Source: Mycobacterium syngnathidarum
GTDB taxonomy: Bacteria; Actinomycetota; Actinomycetes; Mycobacteriales; Mycobacteriaceae
Reading direction: 5' to 3'
Length of the DNA stretch: 64,000 nt
NCBI RefSeq assembly: GCF_001942625.1
Contig: NZ_MLCL01000004.1
Span: forward strand, 1-64,000
Shown here: piece after piece, positions 48,035 through 59,074 of the stretch
Layout of the letters: each line of letters starts with the position of its first letter
How positions within the stretch are numbered: position 1 is the stretch's first letter
Position numbers and translations under genes: made by a program
Notes under the pieces: model-generated
The model's database searches: none
What the model was told of the DNA's origin: nothing
The model's input: the letters and a program-made list of their open reading frames with translations, nothing else

Positions 48035-48450
48035 AAACCATGGAACTCACCATTCACTCCAGCATGCTGCCCCTCGACGATCCGGAAGAATCGCTTGCGT
48101 TCTATCGCGACGTCCTCGGCTTCGAGGTCCGCCTCGACGTCGGTAAGGACAAGATGCGGTGGATCACGGTCGGTCCACCGAACCAGCCCGACACTTCCGT
48201 CGTCCTCTACCCACCGTCGGCGACCCCGGGCCTCACCGATGAAGAGCGCCGCACGATCGCCGAGATGATGGCCAAAGGCACCTTCGGGACGCTGCTGCTC
48301 GCCACCAAAGACCTCGACAGTACATTCGAGAGAGTTCAGGCCGGCGATGTCGAGGTGGTCCAGGAGCCCACCGAGCAGCCATACGGTGTGCGTGACTGCG
48401 CGCTTCGCGATCCTGCCGGCAACATGGTCCGTATCCAGGAGTCGCGCTAG
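48031..48450 (+). CDS. VOC family (glyoxalase/bleomycin-resistance-like) protein
   Basis: A 139-residue protein. ESLAFYRDVLGFEVRLDVG and GVRDCALRDPAGNMVRIQE are typical. The start is GTG 48031, overlapping the AraC stop; ATG 48040 is possible. It lies 3 bases before a UvrA-like gene; together the pair suggests resistance to a DNA-binding drug. Confidence 0.85.
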   Translation: MKTMELTIHSSMLPLDDPEESLAFYRDVLGFEVRLDVGKDKMRWITVGPPNQPDTSVVLYPPSATPGLTDEERRTIAEMMAKGTFGTLLLATKDLDSTFERVQAGDVEVVQEPTEQPYGVRDCALRDPAGNMVRIQESR

Positions 48451-48453
48451 CCG

Positions 48454-50829
<2,376 letters not shown>

Positions 50830-50910
50830 ACCCAGCTTGTCAGGGCACCCGAACTTTCCGGTGTCGATTCCCAAACTTATTGTCGAATAAGCACTTTCGC
50901 GCGGGACGGT

Positions 50911-50940
50911 TTGCATCGTCGCGCGCGGGGTGCGTATGGT
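50911..50940 (+). promoter_or_regulatory. Possible promoter before Mn riboswitch
   Basis: TTGCAT (50911-50916) and TATGGT (50935-50940) are 18 bases apart and lie about 10 bases before the riboswitch. A CTTATT/AATAAG inverted repeat lies just upstream at 50876-50891. Confidence 0.4.
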
Positions 50941-50949
50941 GGACAACAG

Positions 50950-51065
50950 CGAAGGGGAGTAGCCCCCAATCGGATATTCGACATACTGGCCGCACAGCGT
51001 CGTGTTGACGGCCCGGTTATCCGAACCGGTCACTGACCGGTGGGCGAGACCTTCGGCCGTAGACC
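50950..51065 (+). ncRNA. yybP-ykoY manganese riboswitch (GDT1 family gene)
   Basis: CGAAGGGGAGTAGCCCCC, then CGACATACTGGCC and GCGAGACCTTCGGCCG, follow the conserved core of the yybP-ykoY riboswitch closely. It precedes a TMEM165/GDT1-type manganese exporter gene (start 51134). The 304-base gap is otherwise without a gene. Confidence 0.8.
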
Positions 51066-51133
51066 ATTGGTTTGCCGGCCGGAGGCAATCTGTTTCAGCC
51101 CCCAACGGCAGCCAACGACCGAGGAGTTGTTGA

Positions 51134-51865
51134 GTGCTCGCTGCTCTGCTCTTGAGCTTCGCTGTCATCTTCGTCGCCGAGCTCGGCGACAAGTCCCAGT
51201 TGATGGCCATGACCTTTGCGCTGCGCTATCGCTGGTGGGTGGTGCTGGTCGGCATCACCGCGGCCACCACCGCGGTTCACCTGATCTCCGTCGCCGTCGG
51301 CCACTATCTGGGAGCGGCACTGCCGACGCACCTGCTGGGCATCCTCGCCGGGGTGGCGTTCGTGTTCTTCGGGTTGTGGACCCTGCGGGGCGACAAGTTG
51401 TCCGACGATGAGGCAACCAAGGCCCAACGCTCCACCGCCCCGGCATTCTTCACGGTCACCTCGGCGTTCCTGCTCGCCGAGCTCGGCGACAAGACCATGC
51501 TCGCCACCATCACGCTGGCCGCCGACAACGACTGGGTCGGGGTCTGGATCGGTTCGACCATCGGCATGGTGGCTGCCGACGCCCTGGCCATCGCCGTCGG
51601 GGCCATCGCGGGCAAGCACCTGCCCGAGCGGGTGATCCAGCTGGGCGCCGCGGCGCTGTTCGTCATCTTCGGTCTGGCGATGCTGCTGGAGGCCGCGTTC
51701 CCGGCGGCCCCGGCATGGACCACCACCGCAGGGGCGATTGCCGTTACCGCGCTGTGCGCGGCGGGCCTGCAGGCGCTACCCGCACGTTTGCGGCCGGCGG
51801 TGATGCGTAAGCCTGAGGTCGGCGAGCCAGCTAACACCGATCAGCCAGGTGCGATCGCGTCTTGA
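51134..51865 (+). CDS. TMEM165/GDT1 (UPF0016) family manganese exporter
   Basis: A 243-residue membrane protein with the two family signatures AELGDKSQLMA and AELGDKTMLAT in repeated three-helix halves. Members export Mn2+ (MneA, MntX-like) or move Ca2+/Mn2+. It starts at GTG 51134 after the riboswitch, consistent with induction by Mn2+. Confidence 0.9.
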   Translation: MLAALLLSFAVIFVAELGDKSQLMAMTFALRYRWWVVLVGITAATTAVHLISVAVGHYLGAALPTHLLGILAGVAFVFFGLWTLRGDKLSDDEATKAQRSTAPAFFTVTSAFLLAELGDKTMLATITLAADNDWVGVWIGSTIGMVAADALAIAVGAIAGKHLPERVIQLGAAALFVIFGLAMLLEAAFPAAPAWTTTAGAIAVTALCAAGLQALPARLRPAVMRKPEVGEPANTDQPGAIAS

Positions 51866-51910
51866 TCCAACCGTGACCAGGCTGTTACGCATGTTGACAG
51901 AGTTTCCTGT

Positions 51911-53008
51911 GTGGTTATTGTGTACTTCGTGCCAGGCCTGGCAAAACTCCTGCAACGTGCGGTCGCTGCTGCGTCCGCCGTTGCCGTCTGCGCGGCGCTG
52001 GCCACCACCGGCTCCCCCGCCGCGCGGGCCGAGGATCCCCGGGCGCTGCTGCTAGGGGCGATCGCCAACACCAAGGGCGCCTACCTCGTCTACAACTTCG
52101 GCGGCCAGTTCGCCGCCCCGTTCCTGGCCGCGGACGGACGTGCCTACACGCTCAACAACGGCGGCCACCTGATGGCGATAAGGAACGCCTCGAGCCGGCT
52201 CAATCCCCGCCTGCTGGTCGACAGCCATCAGGGGTATCAATCCCGCTGTGAGCGCACCCCGGGCGCCCGTACCGGCGAAGGGCTGTGGCAGGCGTCGGAG
52301 ACCTATGCGCCACTCTCCGCGTGGCAGGTGCTCGGGCAGCCGACCATCGCGGTCAATGCCAATTTCTTCGATGTGCGCGCGCAGAAGGCCGGTTCGTGGC
52401 GCGACACCAAGTGCTCGTCACCGCTGGGTGCCTACGTCGACAACACCCGCGGGCAGGGCCGGGCCAACACCGCCGTCACCGGCACCCTGGCCTACGCCGG
52501 CAAGCAGGGCCTGTCCGGCGGGAACGAGCACTGGTCGGCGTTGGCGACGATGATCCTTCCGATGGGCGGCGCGCCGTACGTCGTGATGCCCAAGGGGCCC
52601 GATGATTACGACTCGGCCACCCCGGTGATCCAGCGACTGCTCGACCAGAACGCCCGGTTCGTCGCGGTGGCCGGCATCGGCCTGCTCGCCCCCGGCGATA
52701 CCGGTCAGCTCAACGACAACGGCCCCAGCGCGGCGCGCACCGCCGTCGGCTACAACCGGGCCGCTGATCAGCTCTACGTCTTCCAGGGTGGCAGCTACAC
52801 CCCGGACAACATCCAGGACTTGTTCCGCGGCCTGGGCGCCGACAACGCGGTGCTGCTCGACGGCGGCGGCTCGTCGGCGATCGTGTTGCGTCGCGACACC
52901 GGCGGCATGTGGAGCGGCGCCGGATCACCGCGCGGCAACTGCGATACCCGTCAGGTGCTGTGCGACTCCCGTGAGCGTGCGCTGCCCAGCTGGCTCGCCT
53001 TCAACTGA
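51911..53008 (+). CDS. Secreted phosphodiester glycosidase (NAGPA) family protein
   Basis: A 365-residue exported protein. A hydrophobic signal (AVAAASAVAVCAALATTG) ends near PAARAED. The NAGPA-type domain shows AVNANFFD, GYNRAADQLYVF and DGGGSSAIVL. Disulfide-type cysteines are present. The start is GTG 51911 or a later GTG. It may cleave a sugar-phosphate diester in the envelope. Confidence 0.8.
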   Translation: MVIVYFVPGLAKLLQRAVAAASAVAVCAALATTGSPAARAEDPRALLLGAIANTKGAYLVYNFGGQFAAPFLAADGRAYTLNNGGHLMAIRNASSRLNPRLLVDSHQGYQSRCERTPGARTGEGLWQASETYAPLSAWQVLGQPTIAVNANFFDVRAQKAGSWRDTKCSSPLGAYVDNTRGQGRANTAVTGTLAYAGKQGLSGGNEHWSALATMILPMGGAPYVVMPKGPDDYDSATPVIQRLLDQNARFVAVAGIGLLAPGDTGQLNDNGPSAARTAVGYNRAADQLYVFQGGSYTPDNIQDLFRGLGADNAVLLDGGGSSAIVLRRDTGGMWSGAGSPRGNCDTRQVLCDSRERALPSWLAFN

Positions 53009-53013
53009 GCCGG

Positions 53014-53547
53014 TCAGTTCACCAGAATCTCGGCGAGAACAGCATTCGGCATGTGTAGGGGCCGCAGGTATCTGCGTAGCCCCGGATAACACAGCTGCAT
53101 CAGGCGCTCGGGAGGCTCAGCATCACCCATGCGTTGATCGCCAAGGTATTTCAGTGTGGTGCCGGACGGAAGATCAGCGGCGACCGCTGACGCCGTCGTG
53201 CCCGATATCAAGGTCTGCCCACCATGGGCGATGTTGCGCAGCCGCTCGGTGCCGGCCGCACCGCGGTGCACACCGATACACAGCTCGAACGGATCCAACG
53301 GCGTCAGTTGCAGATACAGCGCGCAGGACACCGCGTCAGTCGCGCGGCCGAAGGCAGCTGTAAAGCCGTCGCCGGAGCCTTGGCTCGCCGATAAAGTGCC
53401 GCCGCTGAGTGCGACGAAGTGGGACACCGTGGCACGAAAGTACGGCAATGCGGCGGCCATTCCCCGCGAGTCGGTTTGCCACAGGCGTGCCGAATCCTCG
53501 GTGCGGGCCATCAGCCATGTCGTCTCAGTCGCCGGTAATTCGGTCAC
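53014..53547 (-). CDS. Degenerate class III cyclase-like domain protein
   Basis: A 177-residue protein on GTG 53547. The cyclase pattern is recognisable (LMARTEDSARLW in place of FTDIEGSTRLW, GSGDGFTAAFGRATDAVSCA, CIGVHRGA). The first metal Asp is replaced by Arg and the substrate Lys is missing, so it is probably not catalytic. It stands alone, unlike its usual place in LuxR-ATPase fusions. Confidence 0.7.
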   Translation of the reverse strand: MTELPATETTWLMARTEDSARLWQTDSRGMAAALPYFRATVSHFVALSGGTLSASQGSGDGFTAAFGRATDAVSCALYLQLTPLDPFELCIGVHRGAAGTERLRNIAHGGQTLISGTTASAVAADLPSGTTLKYLGDQRMGDAEPPERLMQLCYPGLRRYLRPLHMPNAVLAEILVN

Positions 53548-53753
53548 GCGCGCGTCGCTCCCGCCTCTTGTTCGCCAAGTCTCCCGCACCTGACGGCGCG
53601 CAGAACGCCAGCGTAACCACTTTTTGCGGGCCGCGCGTCGACGGTCAACGCCGTTGCCGCAGAACCTCGTTGCCAGTTCCCGGCCGACGCGCTTTCGCCC
53701 CCGTCGGACGCGCGTAAGCCGTCACAGTCCAGGTTTGCTGAACGCGCCGACGG

Positions 53754-54032
53754 TCAATTCTCCAGCCACAGGTCGACGCCCTCGGTGGCGAAGATCGACA
53801 ACACCGTGGCCCAAGTATCTTGTCCGAGCGCCTCTTTGATGTTCCGGTACGACGTCATGACGAACCGGAACTTGCGGTTGTCCGGAGTGCCGAATCCGCC
53901 GCGCAGGCAATCGGCCAGGGCATCCAGATTCGAACCGAAGTAGCCGTCGTCGCCGTTGACGGCGCGGCCGATCTCGGTGAAGAAGTCCGCCTTGGAGGAC
54001 ACCTTGTCCCCGTCGATCCGATACGTTTTCAC
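53754..54032 (-). CDS. Barstar-family ribonuclease inhibitor
   Basis: A 92-residue protein. KADFFTEIGRAVNGDDGYFG, the NLDALADCLRGGFG block and the C-terminal strand are typical of barstar. It starts in an ATGA overlap with a barnase-like gene and should neutralise it in the cytoplasm before export. Confidence 0.87.
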   Translation of the reverse strand: MKTYRIDGDKVSSKADFFTEIGRAVNGDDGYFGSNLDALADCLRGGFGTPDNRKFRFVMTSYRNIKEALGQDTWATVLSIFATEGVDLWLEN

Positions 54033-54406
54033 ATGCCTCCGATCAGGCAGAACGATTCGTAGTGATCGCCGGTGTAGTAGTACTCGGGCGGATCGTGCTG
54101 CGGTGCTCCGCCGGTGACGATGCGCCGCTTGCCGCGGTGTTTGTTACCGGGTGTCGGGACGGTGTACTCGTGGTAGTAGCCGCGCTCGTGTTCGGGCAGC
54201 CGGCCTTCGTAGTTTCCGAAGACGACGCCGTCGTTGCGCGGATAGGGAAATGGCCCACCGGATTGGATCAGCTCAACCGTCTTGTCCGCCTCGGGCGGAA
54301 GGCCGTTCAGATCGCACGTGCCGTCGGTTTCAGTCGGAGCGCAGCAACTCGAAAGCAGCCCGCACAGCACTGCCAGCGCCGCAATGCGTGATCGTCCCAT
54401 CGGCAT
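54029..54406 (-). CDS. Barnase/RNase Sa-like secreted ribonuclease
   Basis: A 125-residue protein. The signal is AALAVLCGLLSSCCAPT, a possible lipobox. The ribonuclease core reads FGNYEGRLPEH, YYHEYTVPTPG (catalytic Glu), KRRIVTGG (Arg) and YYTGDHYESF (His). The barstar gene follows in a 4-base overlap. It may act as an antibacterial exotoxin or in RNA scavenging. Confidence 0.85.
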   Translation of the reverse strand: MPMGRSRIAALAVLCGLLSSCCAPTETDGTCDLNGLPPEADKTVELIQSGGPFPYPRNDGVVFGNYEGRLPEHERGYYHEYTVPTPGNKHRGKRRIVTGGAPQHDPPEYYYTGDHYESFCLIGGM

Positions 54407-54483
54407 GAGGCTAGCAACAGGCTCACCAAAGGCCCCGCAAATCCAGGGTCAACGGCACCAGTCATGCGACCATCGTTACTCGA

Positions 54484-56631
54484 GTGAACAGAGTGACGAA
54501 CCTCGCGGAGCCCACAGCCCGCCGCGGCAGCGCCGCGAGCGGGCGAAAACCCCTGTCGAACAAGCAGTTTCGCCCTGACATCGAGGGCCTGAGGGCGGTC
54601 GCGGTGCTCGCCGTGGTGCTGTTCCACGCCGGGGTGCCCGGTTTCGGTGGCGGCTTCATCGGCGTCGACGTGTTCTTCGTCGTGTCGGGATTCCTGATCA
54701 CCGGGCTGTTGTGGCGCGAGGCCTCGGGTACCGGGACAGTTCGGTTGGCGCAGTTCTATGCCGGACGGGCCCGACGGTTGCTTCCGGCCGCCGCACTGGT
54801 GCTGGTCGTCACATCGACGGCAGCCACCCTCCTGCTCCCACCGCTGCAGGCCCGGTCGGTGTTGGCCGACGCCATCGCCAGCGCCCTGTACGTCGGGAAC
54901 TACCGCTTCGCGGCGGAGGGTACCGACTATCTGGCGGCCGAGACGGCGGCGTCACCGCTGCAGCACTATTGGTCTCTCGGGGTGGAGGAGCAGTTCTATC
55001 TGCTATGGCCGGCACTGATCCTGGGCATCATGTGGCTGCTGACCCGCGGCGGCCGCAGCACCCGTTCGGCCGTCCCGTACGCGTGCGTGCTGGCGGCGGT
55101 GGGCGGCGCCTCGCTGGCCGTATCGCTGTCGTGGACCCAATCGATGCCGCCCTGGGCGTTCTTCTCCCTGCCGACCCGTGCCTGGGAGTTGGCCGCCGGC
55201 GGGCTGGTCGCGTTGACCGCGACGCACTGGCGCAGCCTGCCACCGGTCTGCGCGGCGTTGGTCGGCTGGGGTGGTCTGGCACTGATCCTGGCCACCTGCA
55301 CGCAGCTCGGCACCGCCACGCCCTATCCCGGCTCCGCGGCACTGCTTCCGGTGATGGGCACCGCTCTGGTGATCGGGGCCGGTTGTGCGATACCCGATCT
55401 GGGTGTCGGACGCCTGCTCTCCAAGCCGGTGATGCGCGGCATCGGCCGGTTGTCGTACTCGTGGTACCTGTGGCACTGGCCGGTTCTGCTGTTGGCGCCC
55501 GCGATGTTCGGCCACGGACTGGGATTGGCGGGCCGGCTGGCGATGATGGTGATGTCGCTGGGCCTGGCGATCCTGACCCTCCATCTGATCGAGAACCCGG
55601 CCCGGTTCGCCACCGCGCTGCGGGGCTCATCGTGGCGCAGCCTGGCCGTCGGTGCGACGGCGACCGGGGTGGCGGTCTGCGCGGGTCTGGCGTTGTTGGC
55701 GATGCGCCCGGTGCCGACGGGATCCGGGCCGGCCGCGGTCCCGGTCGCCGTCGTCGGGCCACCTCCCGCTGCTGCGGCGACGGCACCGACGCCAGAGCAG
55801 CAGGTCCAGGCGGCCGTCACCGCGTCGGAAGGTCTGCGCGTGGTGCCGTCGAATTTGTCACCGCCGCTTGGCGATATCCCCAAACCCGCGGTGTTCGTCA
55901 ACGGCTGTGTCCTGTCCTGGAAGGACGTCGCCATACCGGACTGCACAACCGGCGACACCACATCGGCCACCGAGGTCGCGCTGCTCGGCGATTCCCATGC
56001 CGGCATGTGGCAGCCAGCCCTGGAAACCGCGGCGCAGCAGCAGCATTGGCAGCTAAAGACCTACGCCAAAGTCACCTGCCCGCCGATGAAGCTGCCGATC
56101 ATGAGCCCCTACCTCGAACGCGAGTTCACCGAATGCAAGCAGTGGCGGGCCGACGTGCTGAACCGGATCTCCAACGACCGCCCGGCCCTGATCGTGCTGG
56201 ACATGGTGCGTCGCTACGGAGCCGATTTCGGCTTCGTCAGCTACGACCCGGCCTGGCTGGACGGGTTGACGCGACTGGTGTCGCAGCTGCGCGGAACCGG
56301 CGCGCGGGTACTGGTGCTCGGGCCAGTGCCCGATCCCCACACGACGGTTCCGACCTGCCTGTCGGCACACATGGACGACGCTTCGGCCTGCGCGCCCAAC
56401 CGCTCGATCGCCGTGAACGACAACGGTATTGCCGCGGAGGCTGCGGCGGTGCAGGCCGGTGGCGGACAGTACGCACGGCTGGACCAGTATTTCTGCACCG
56501 ACACCCGCTGTCCGGTGATCGTCGGCAACACCATGGTCTTCCGCGACGACAACCACATCACCGCCGAGTATGCGCAACTGTTGTCGCCGGTGATCGCGCA
56601 CCTGACCGAAAGCGCGTTGGCCCCCAACTAG
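54484..56631 (+). CDS. OafA-type acyltransferase with SGNH domain
   Basis: A 715-residue membrane protein. The acyltransferase-3 domain opens RPDIEGLRAVAVLAVVLFHA and has about ten helices (ARRLLPAA, SLGVEEQFYLLWP motifs). The C-terminal extracytoplasmic SGNH domain has LLGDSHAGMWQPA and FRDDNHITAEYA, the catalytic Ser and Asp-His. It adds or moves acyl groups on an envelope glycan or glycolipid. Confidence 0.9.
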   Translation: MNRVTNLAEPTARRGSAASGRKPLSNKQFRPDIEGLRAVAVLAVVLFHAGVPGFGGGFIGVDVFFVVSGFLITGLLWREASGTGTVRLAQFYAGRARRLLPAAALVLVVTSTAATLLLPPLQARSVLADAIASALYVGNYRFAAEGTDYLAAETAASPLQHYWSLGVEEQFYLLWPALILGIMWLLTRGGRSTRSAVPYACVLAAVGGASLAVSLSWTQSMPPWAFFSLPTRAWELAAGGLVALTATHWRSLPPVCAALVGWGGLALILATCTQLGTATPYPGSAALLPVMGTALVIGAGCAIPDLGVGRLLSKPVMRGIGRLSYSWYLWHWPVLLLAPAMFGHGLGLAGRLAMMVMSLGLAILTLHLIENPARFATALRGSSWRSLAVGATATGVAVCAGLALLAMRPVPTGSGPAAVPVAVVGPPPAAAATAPTPEQQVQAAVTASEGLRVVPSNLSPPLGDIPKPAVFVNGCVLSWKDVAIPDCTTGDTTSATEVALLGDSHAGMWQPALETAAQQQHWQLKTYAKVTCPPMKLPIMSPYLEREFTECKQWRADVLNRISNDRPALIVLDMVRRYGADFGFVSYDPAWLDGLTRLVSQLRGTGARVLVLGPVPDPHTTVPTCLSAHMDDASACAPNRSIAVNDNGIAAEAAAVQAGGGQYARLDQYFCTDTRCPVIVGNTMVFRDDNHITAEYAQLLSPVIAHLTESALAPN

Positions 56632-56636
56632 TTGGC

Positions 56637-58193
56637 CTAGAACCTGGCCACCCGCTCGGTGAACGCCCCGTGGTAGCTCATCGGCAGGTGGAACGGGAGC
56701 CATGCTTCGGCGACCGGTCCGGCGTCGATGTGCGGTGCGTCGAACACCATCAGCCGGCTGCGGTGTTGTGCCTCGTCGTATCCCACGGTCAGCACCCACC
56801 CGTCGTCCTCCGCAGAGCTTCCCGGACGCGGAACGAAGATCGGCTCGACCAGTTTGTGGCCGGGCGGGCAATAGGTTTGCACCGTGCCGTCACTGTGGTT
56901 GAAACGGCCGATCCCCTCGCCGCCGCCCTGCCCATCGCTGGGCACCGTCACATAGGTCACCGAATGCGGTTGAGTGGAGCGGCGTTGGTCGATCTGCGGG
57001 AATTCGCAACCCAATTGGGCCAGCGGTTCGGCCAGGACCCGGTCGTCGGGTGTGATGCGGAAGCGGGTGAGCCGCACGGTGTCCGGCACGTCGTCCGCCG
57101 GAACAGCTTGGTACAGCCGCGCCATGTCGCTGCGGCTGTCCGCTCCCCAGGCCTGCATCCCACCGAAGGTTTCGGGCGCGAACCTCGGTAGCTCGACCAC
57201 CACGTCGGCCCCGTCCTCGTAAGCGTTGGCGTAGTGCCACATGTAGAACGGGTCGGTCTCGATGATCCGAACCCTTCCGCCGTCGCGCGGGGCGAGGATG
57301 AAATAGGAGGGCTCATTCTGCTTGAACTTGATGGCATCCCAATAGGATTGGCGACCGAGCAGGGCCCAAGGATTGATCCGCAGCGGCGACATCATGAAGA
57401 CGGCGTAACGCGAGGTGAGCGCCATGTCGTGGAGCAGTCCCATGCCCGGCAGCGGCACGGCCCGTAGATATCGGGTGACGCCGCTGCTGTCCGTCTCGTA
57501 CAAGCGCAGGCGCACCCGGGGAATCGCCTCGCCTGCGAGTTCTCGCAGCCGCCTGATCTTTTCGGCCCGGTTCGGGGCGCTGCGGATGTGTCGCAAGTCC
57601 AGACGCGGGAAGTATGGTTCGAACCCGAAGTTGACCCGCGTGTCCGTCATCGCGTCATAGGTGTAGTGCGCCGAGTAGGCCCCGATCGGCCCTTTCAGCA
57701 CCCCGTCAAGGCTGCACATGCCGATGGTGTTGAGCGTGTCGAGGTCCATGCCGTGCGGACGCCCGCCCTCCCAGAGCGCGAGTAGTTGATCGTCGCCGAT
57801 CATCACGTTGGTGTTGGCGGTGTTGGCGGGCAGCCGAAATGCGTTGGCCCGCATGCCGCCTGGACGCTGATAGGCAAATCCACGCTTCACCATCCGGCCG
57901 GCCGCGGTAGTGGTCAGGTAGTGGTTGGTACGGACGAAGCGATTTTTGAACCGCACGCCGTCGCCGTCGATGGCGAACGCGACCACCATGCCGTCGGCGT
58001 CGAACAGGCTGTCCACCTGTGACGCGCCGACGTTCCAGCGGCCGGATCCGTTTCGATAGAGCGTGCCGGTCAATCCCTGCGGGATCGTGCCGGTGATCTC
58101 CGTCAGCTTCAAGTCGCATTCGTCGGGGACGTCCTCCCAGTATCGAGAGGGACCGTCAACCTGGGGTGAGGCGTGAGCAGCCATAAAAGACAT
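56637..58193 (-). CDS. Carotenoid cleavage oxygenase (RPE65 family)
   Basis: A 518-residue iron-dependent dioxygenase. Iron-binding histidines are in AHYTYDAMTD, LHDMALTSRY, WHYANAY and the C-terminal SYHGAFT. TLYRNGSGRW is the N-terminal signature. It starts at ATG 58193 or 58184, both inside a long palindrome that overlaps the end of the tetR gene. Control by that TetR is likely. Confidence 0.88.
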   Translation of the reverse strand: MSFMAAHASPQVDGPSRYWEDVPDECDLKLTEITGTIPQGLTGTLYRNGSGRWNVGASQVDSLFDADGMVVAFAIDGDGVRFKNRFVRTNHYLTTTAAGRMVKRGFAYQRPGGMRANAFRLPANTANTNVMIGDDQLLALWEGGRPHGMDLDTLNTIGMCSLDGVLKGPIGAYSAHYTYDAMTDTRVNFGFEPYFPRLDLRHIRSAPNRAEKIRRLRELAGEAIPRVRLRLYETDSSGVTRYLRAVPLPGMGLLHDMALTSRYAVFMMSPLRINPWALLGRQSYWDAIKFKQNEPSYFILAPRDGGRVRIIETDPFYMWHYANAYEDGADVVVELPRFAPETFGGMQAWGADSRSDMARLYQAVPADDVPDTVRLTRFRITPDDRVLAEPLAQLGCEFPQIDQRRSTQPHSVTYVTVPSDGQGGGEGIGRFNHSDGTVQTYCPPGHKLVEPIFVPRPGSSAEDDGWVLTVGYDEAQHRSRLMVFDAPHIDAGPVAEAWLPFHLPMSYHGAFTERVARF

Positions 58194-58206
58194 GGTGTCT
58201 TTTATG
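58182..58206. promoter_or_regulatory. TetR-type palindromic operator
   Basis: CATAAAAGACA, spacer TGG, TGTCTTTTATG: a perfect 11-bp inverted repeat. It contains the stop codon of tetR (58202-58204) and both candidate start codons of the carotenoid oxygenase. Confidence 0.7.
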
Positions 58207-58849
58207 GGCCGCCACTGTCAATAGCCGAAACATCGAAAGGACTGAACGGCAGCGCCGAGCCACCGTCCCAACACAGTTTCGTCAGGTGCTCGACGAGCTC
58301 CTCCCGGGGCATCGACGACTCCCGCAACCACCATTGCGCGCTGACCATGGCCGACCCGACGATGGCCCGCGCCCACGGCGCGGCGGCCGCCGTGTCGGCA
58401 CCGCCGGCAGCCATCGAGACCGTCAGCATCGCCTCGACCGCGGCGGCGAGTTCATCGAAGATCCCGGCCATCTCATGGCCGCCGGCGGCATGCACACTCA
58501 AGGCGCGGTACAGGTTCGGATCGTCCTGCATCCAGCCGCAGATCACGTCGAAGAACAGCGACATACGCTGCCGCAGATCGGTCGAACCCGCTGCGCGCCG
58601 GGTGATCTCGCTGAGCAGGCGGTGCGCCTGACGCTCACCGAGTGCAGACAGGATGGCCGCCCGGTTCGGGAACACCGCATAGACGGCCGAACGCACGAAG
58701 CCTGCCTCTTTGGCCACCTCCGCGATCCCCACATCGGGTCCGTGGACGCGGATCGCGCGTTCGGCAGCATCGAGCAGATCTGAGCGGCGTTGCGCGACGT
58801 CGACGCCAGGCCCGGCGGGCCGACCGCGCCCACGCCTTTCCGAAGTCAC
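58202..58849 (-). CDS. TetR family regulator
   Basis: A 215-residue protein starting at GTG. The HTH is VGIAEVAKEAGFVRSAVYAV. The C-terminal ligand domain is of the TetR_C type with a WW pair in SAQWWLRESS. It lies directly upstream of the carotenoid oxygenase, with the palindrome at their junction, and probably represses it. Confidence 0.87.
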   Translation of the reverse strand: MTSERRGRGRPAGPGVDVAQRRSDLLDAAERAIRVHGPDVGIAEVAKEAGFVRSAVYAVFPNRAAILSALGERQAHRLLSEITRRAAGSTDLRQRMSLFFDVICGWMQDDPNLYRALSVHAAGGHEMAGIFDELAAAVEAMLTVSMAAGGADTAAAAPWARAIVGSAMVSAQWWLRESSMPREELVEHLTKLCWDGGSALPFSPFDVSAIDSGGP

Positions 58850-58930
58850 CGGTCAATCGTAGTTTCCGCTGCGCCCGCCTCAAGGTTCTGCGCGCACTGC
58901 AGCAGCAACGAGGTGAGTTCCTTCTGAGAC

Positions 58931-59062
58931 TTGCAGTGGCGCAGCGCCGAGGACTTCCACGCCATGCTCACCGATGCGAAGGCGCGCGAACACATGGGCC
59001 GGTGCGCTGATCTCGCGACCAGCTACGATCCCCACCTGTACACCGTGGAGTCGGTGCATCAG
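58931..59062 (+). pseudogene. ABM-type monooxygenase fragment
   Basis: The frame reads QWRSAEDFHAMLTDAKAREH, then CADLATSYDPHLYTVESVH, like the C-terminal half of antibiotic-biosynthesis-monooxygenase proteins. A stop lies just upstream in frame and the N-terminal half is missing, so this is a remnant. Confidence 0.5.
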
Positions 59063-59074
59063 GCGGATCAGGCG

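Noticed and set aside
54711..57191. 826-codon plus-strand frame
   Set aside because: Runs in a different frame through the acyltransferase and opposite the carotenoid oxygenase; no domain features.
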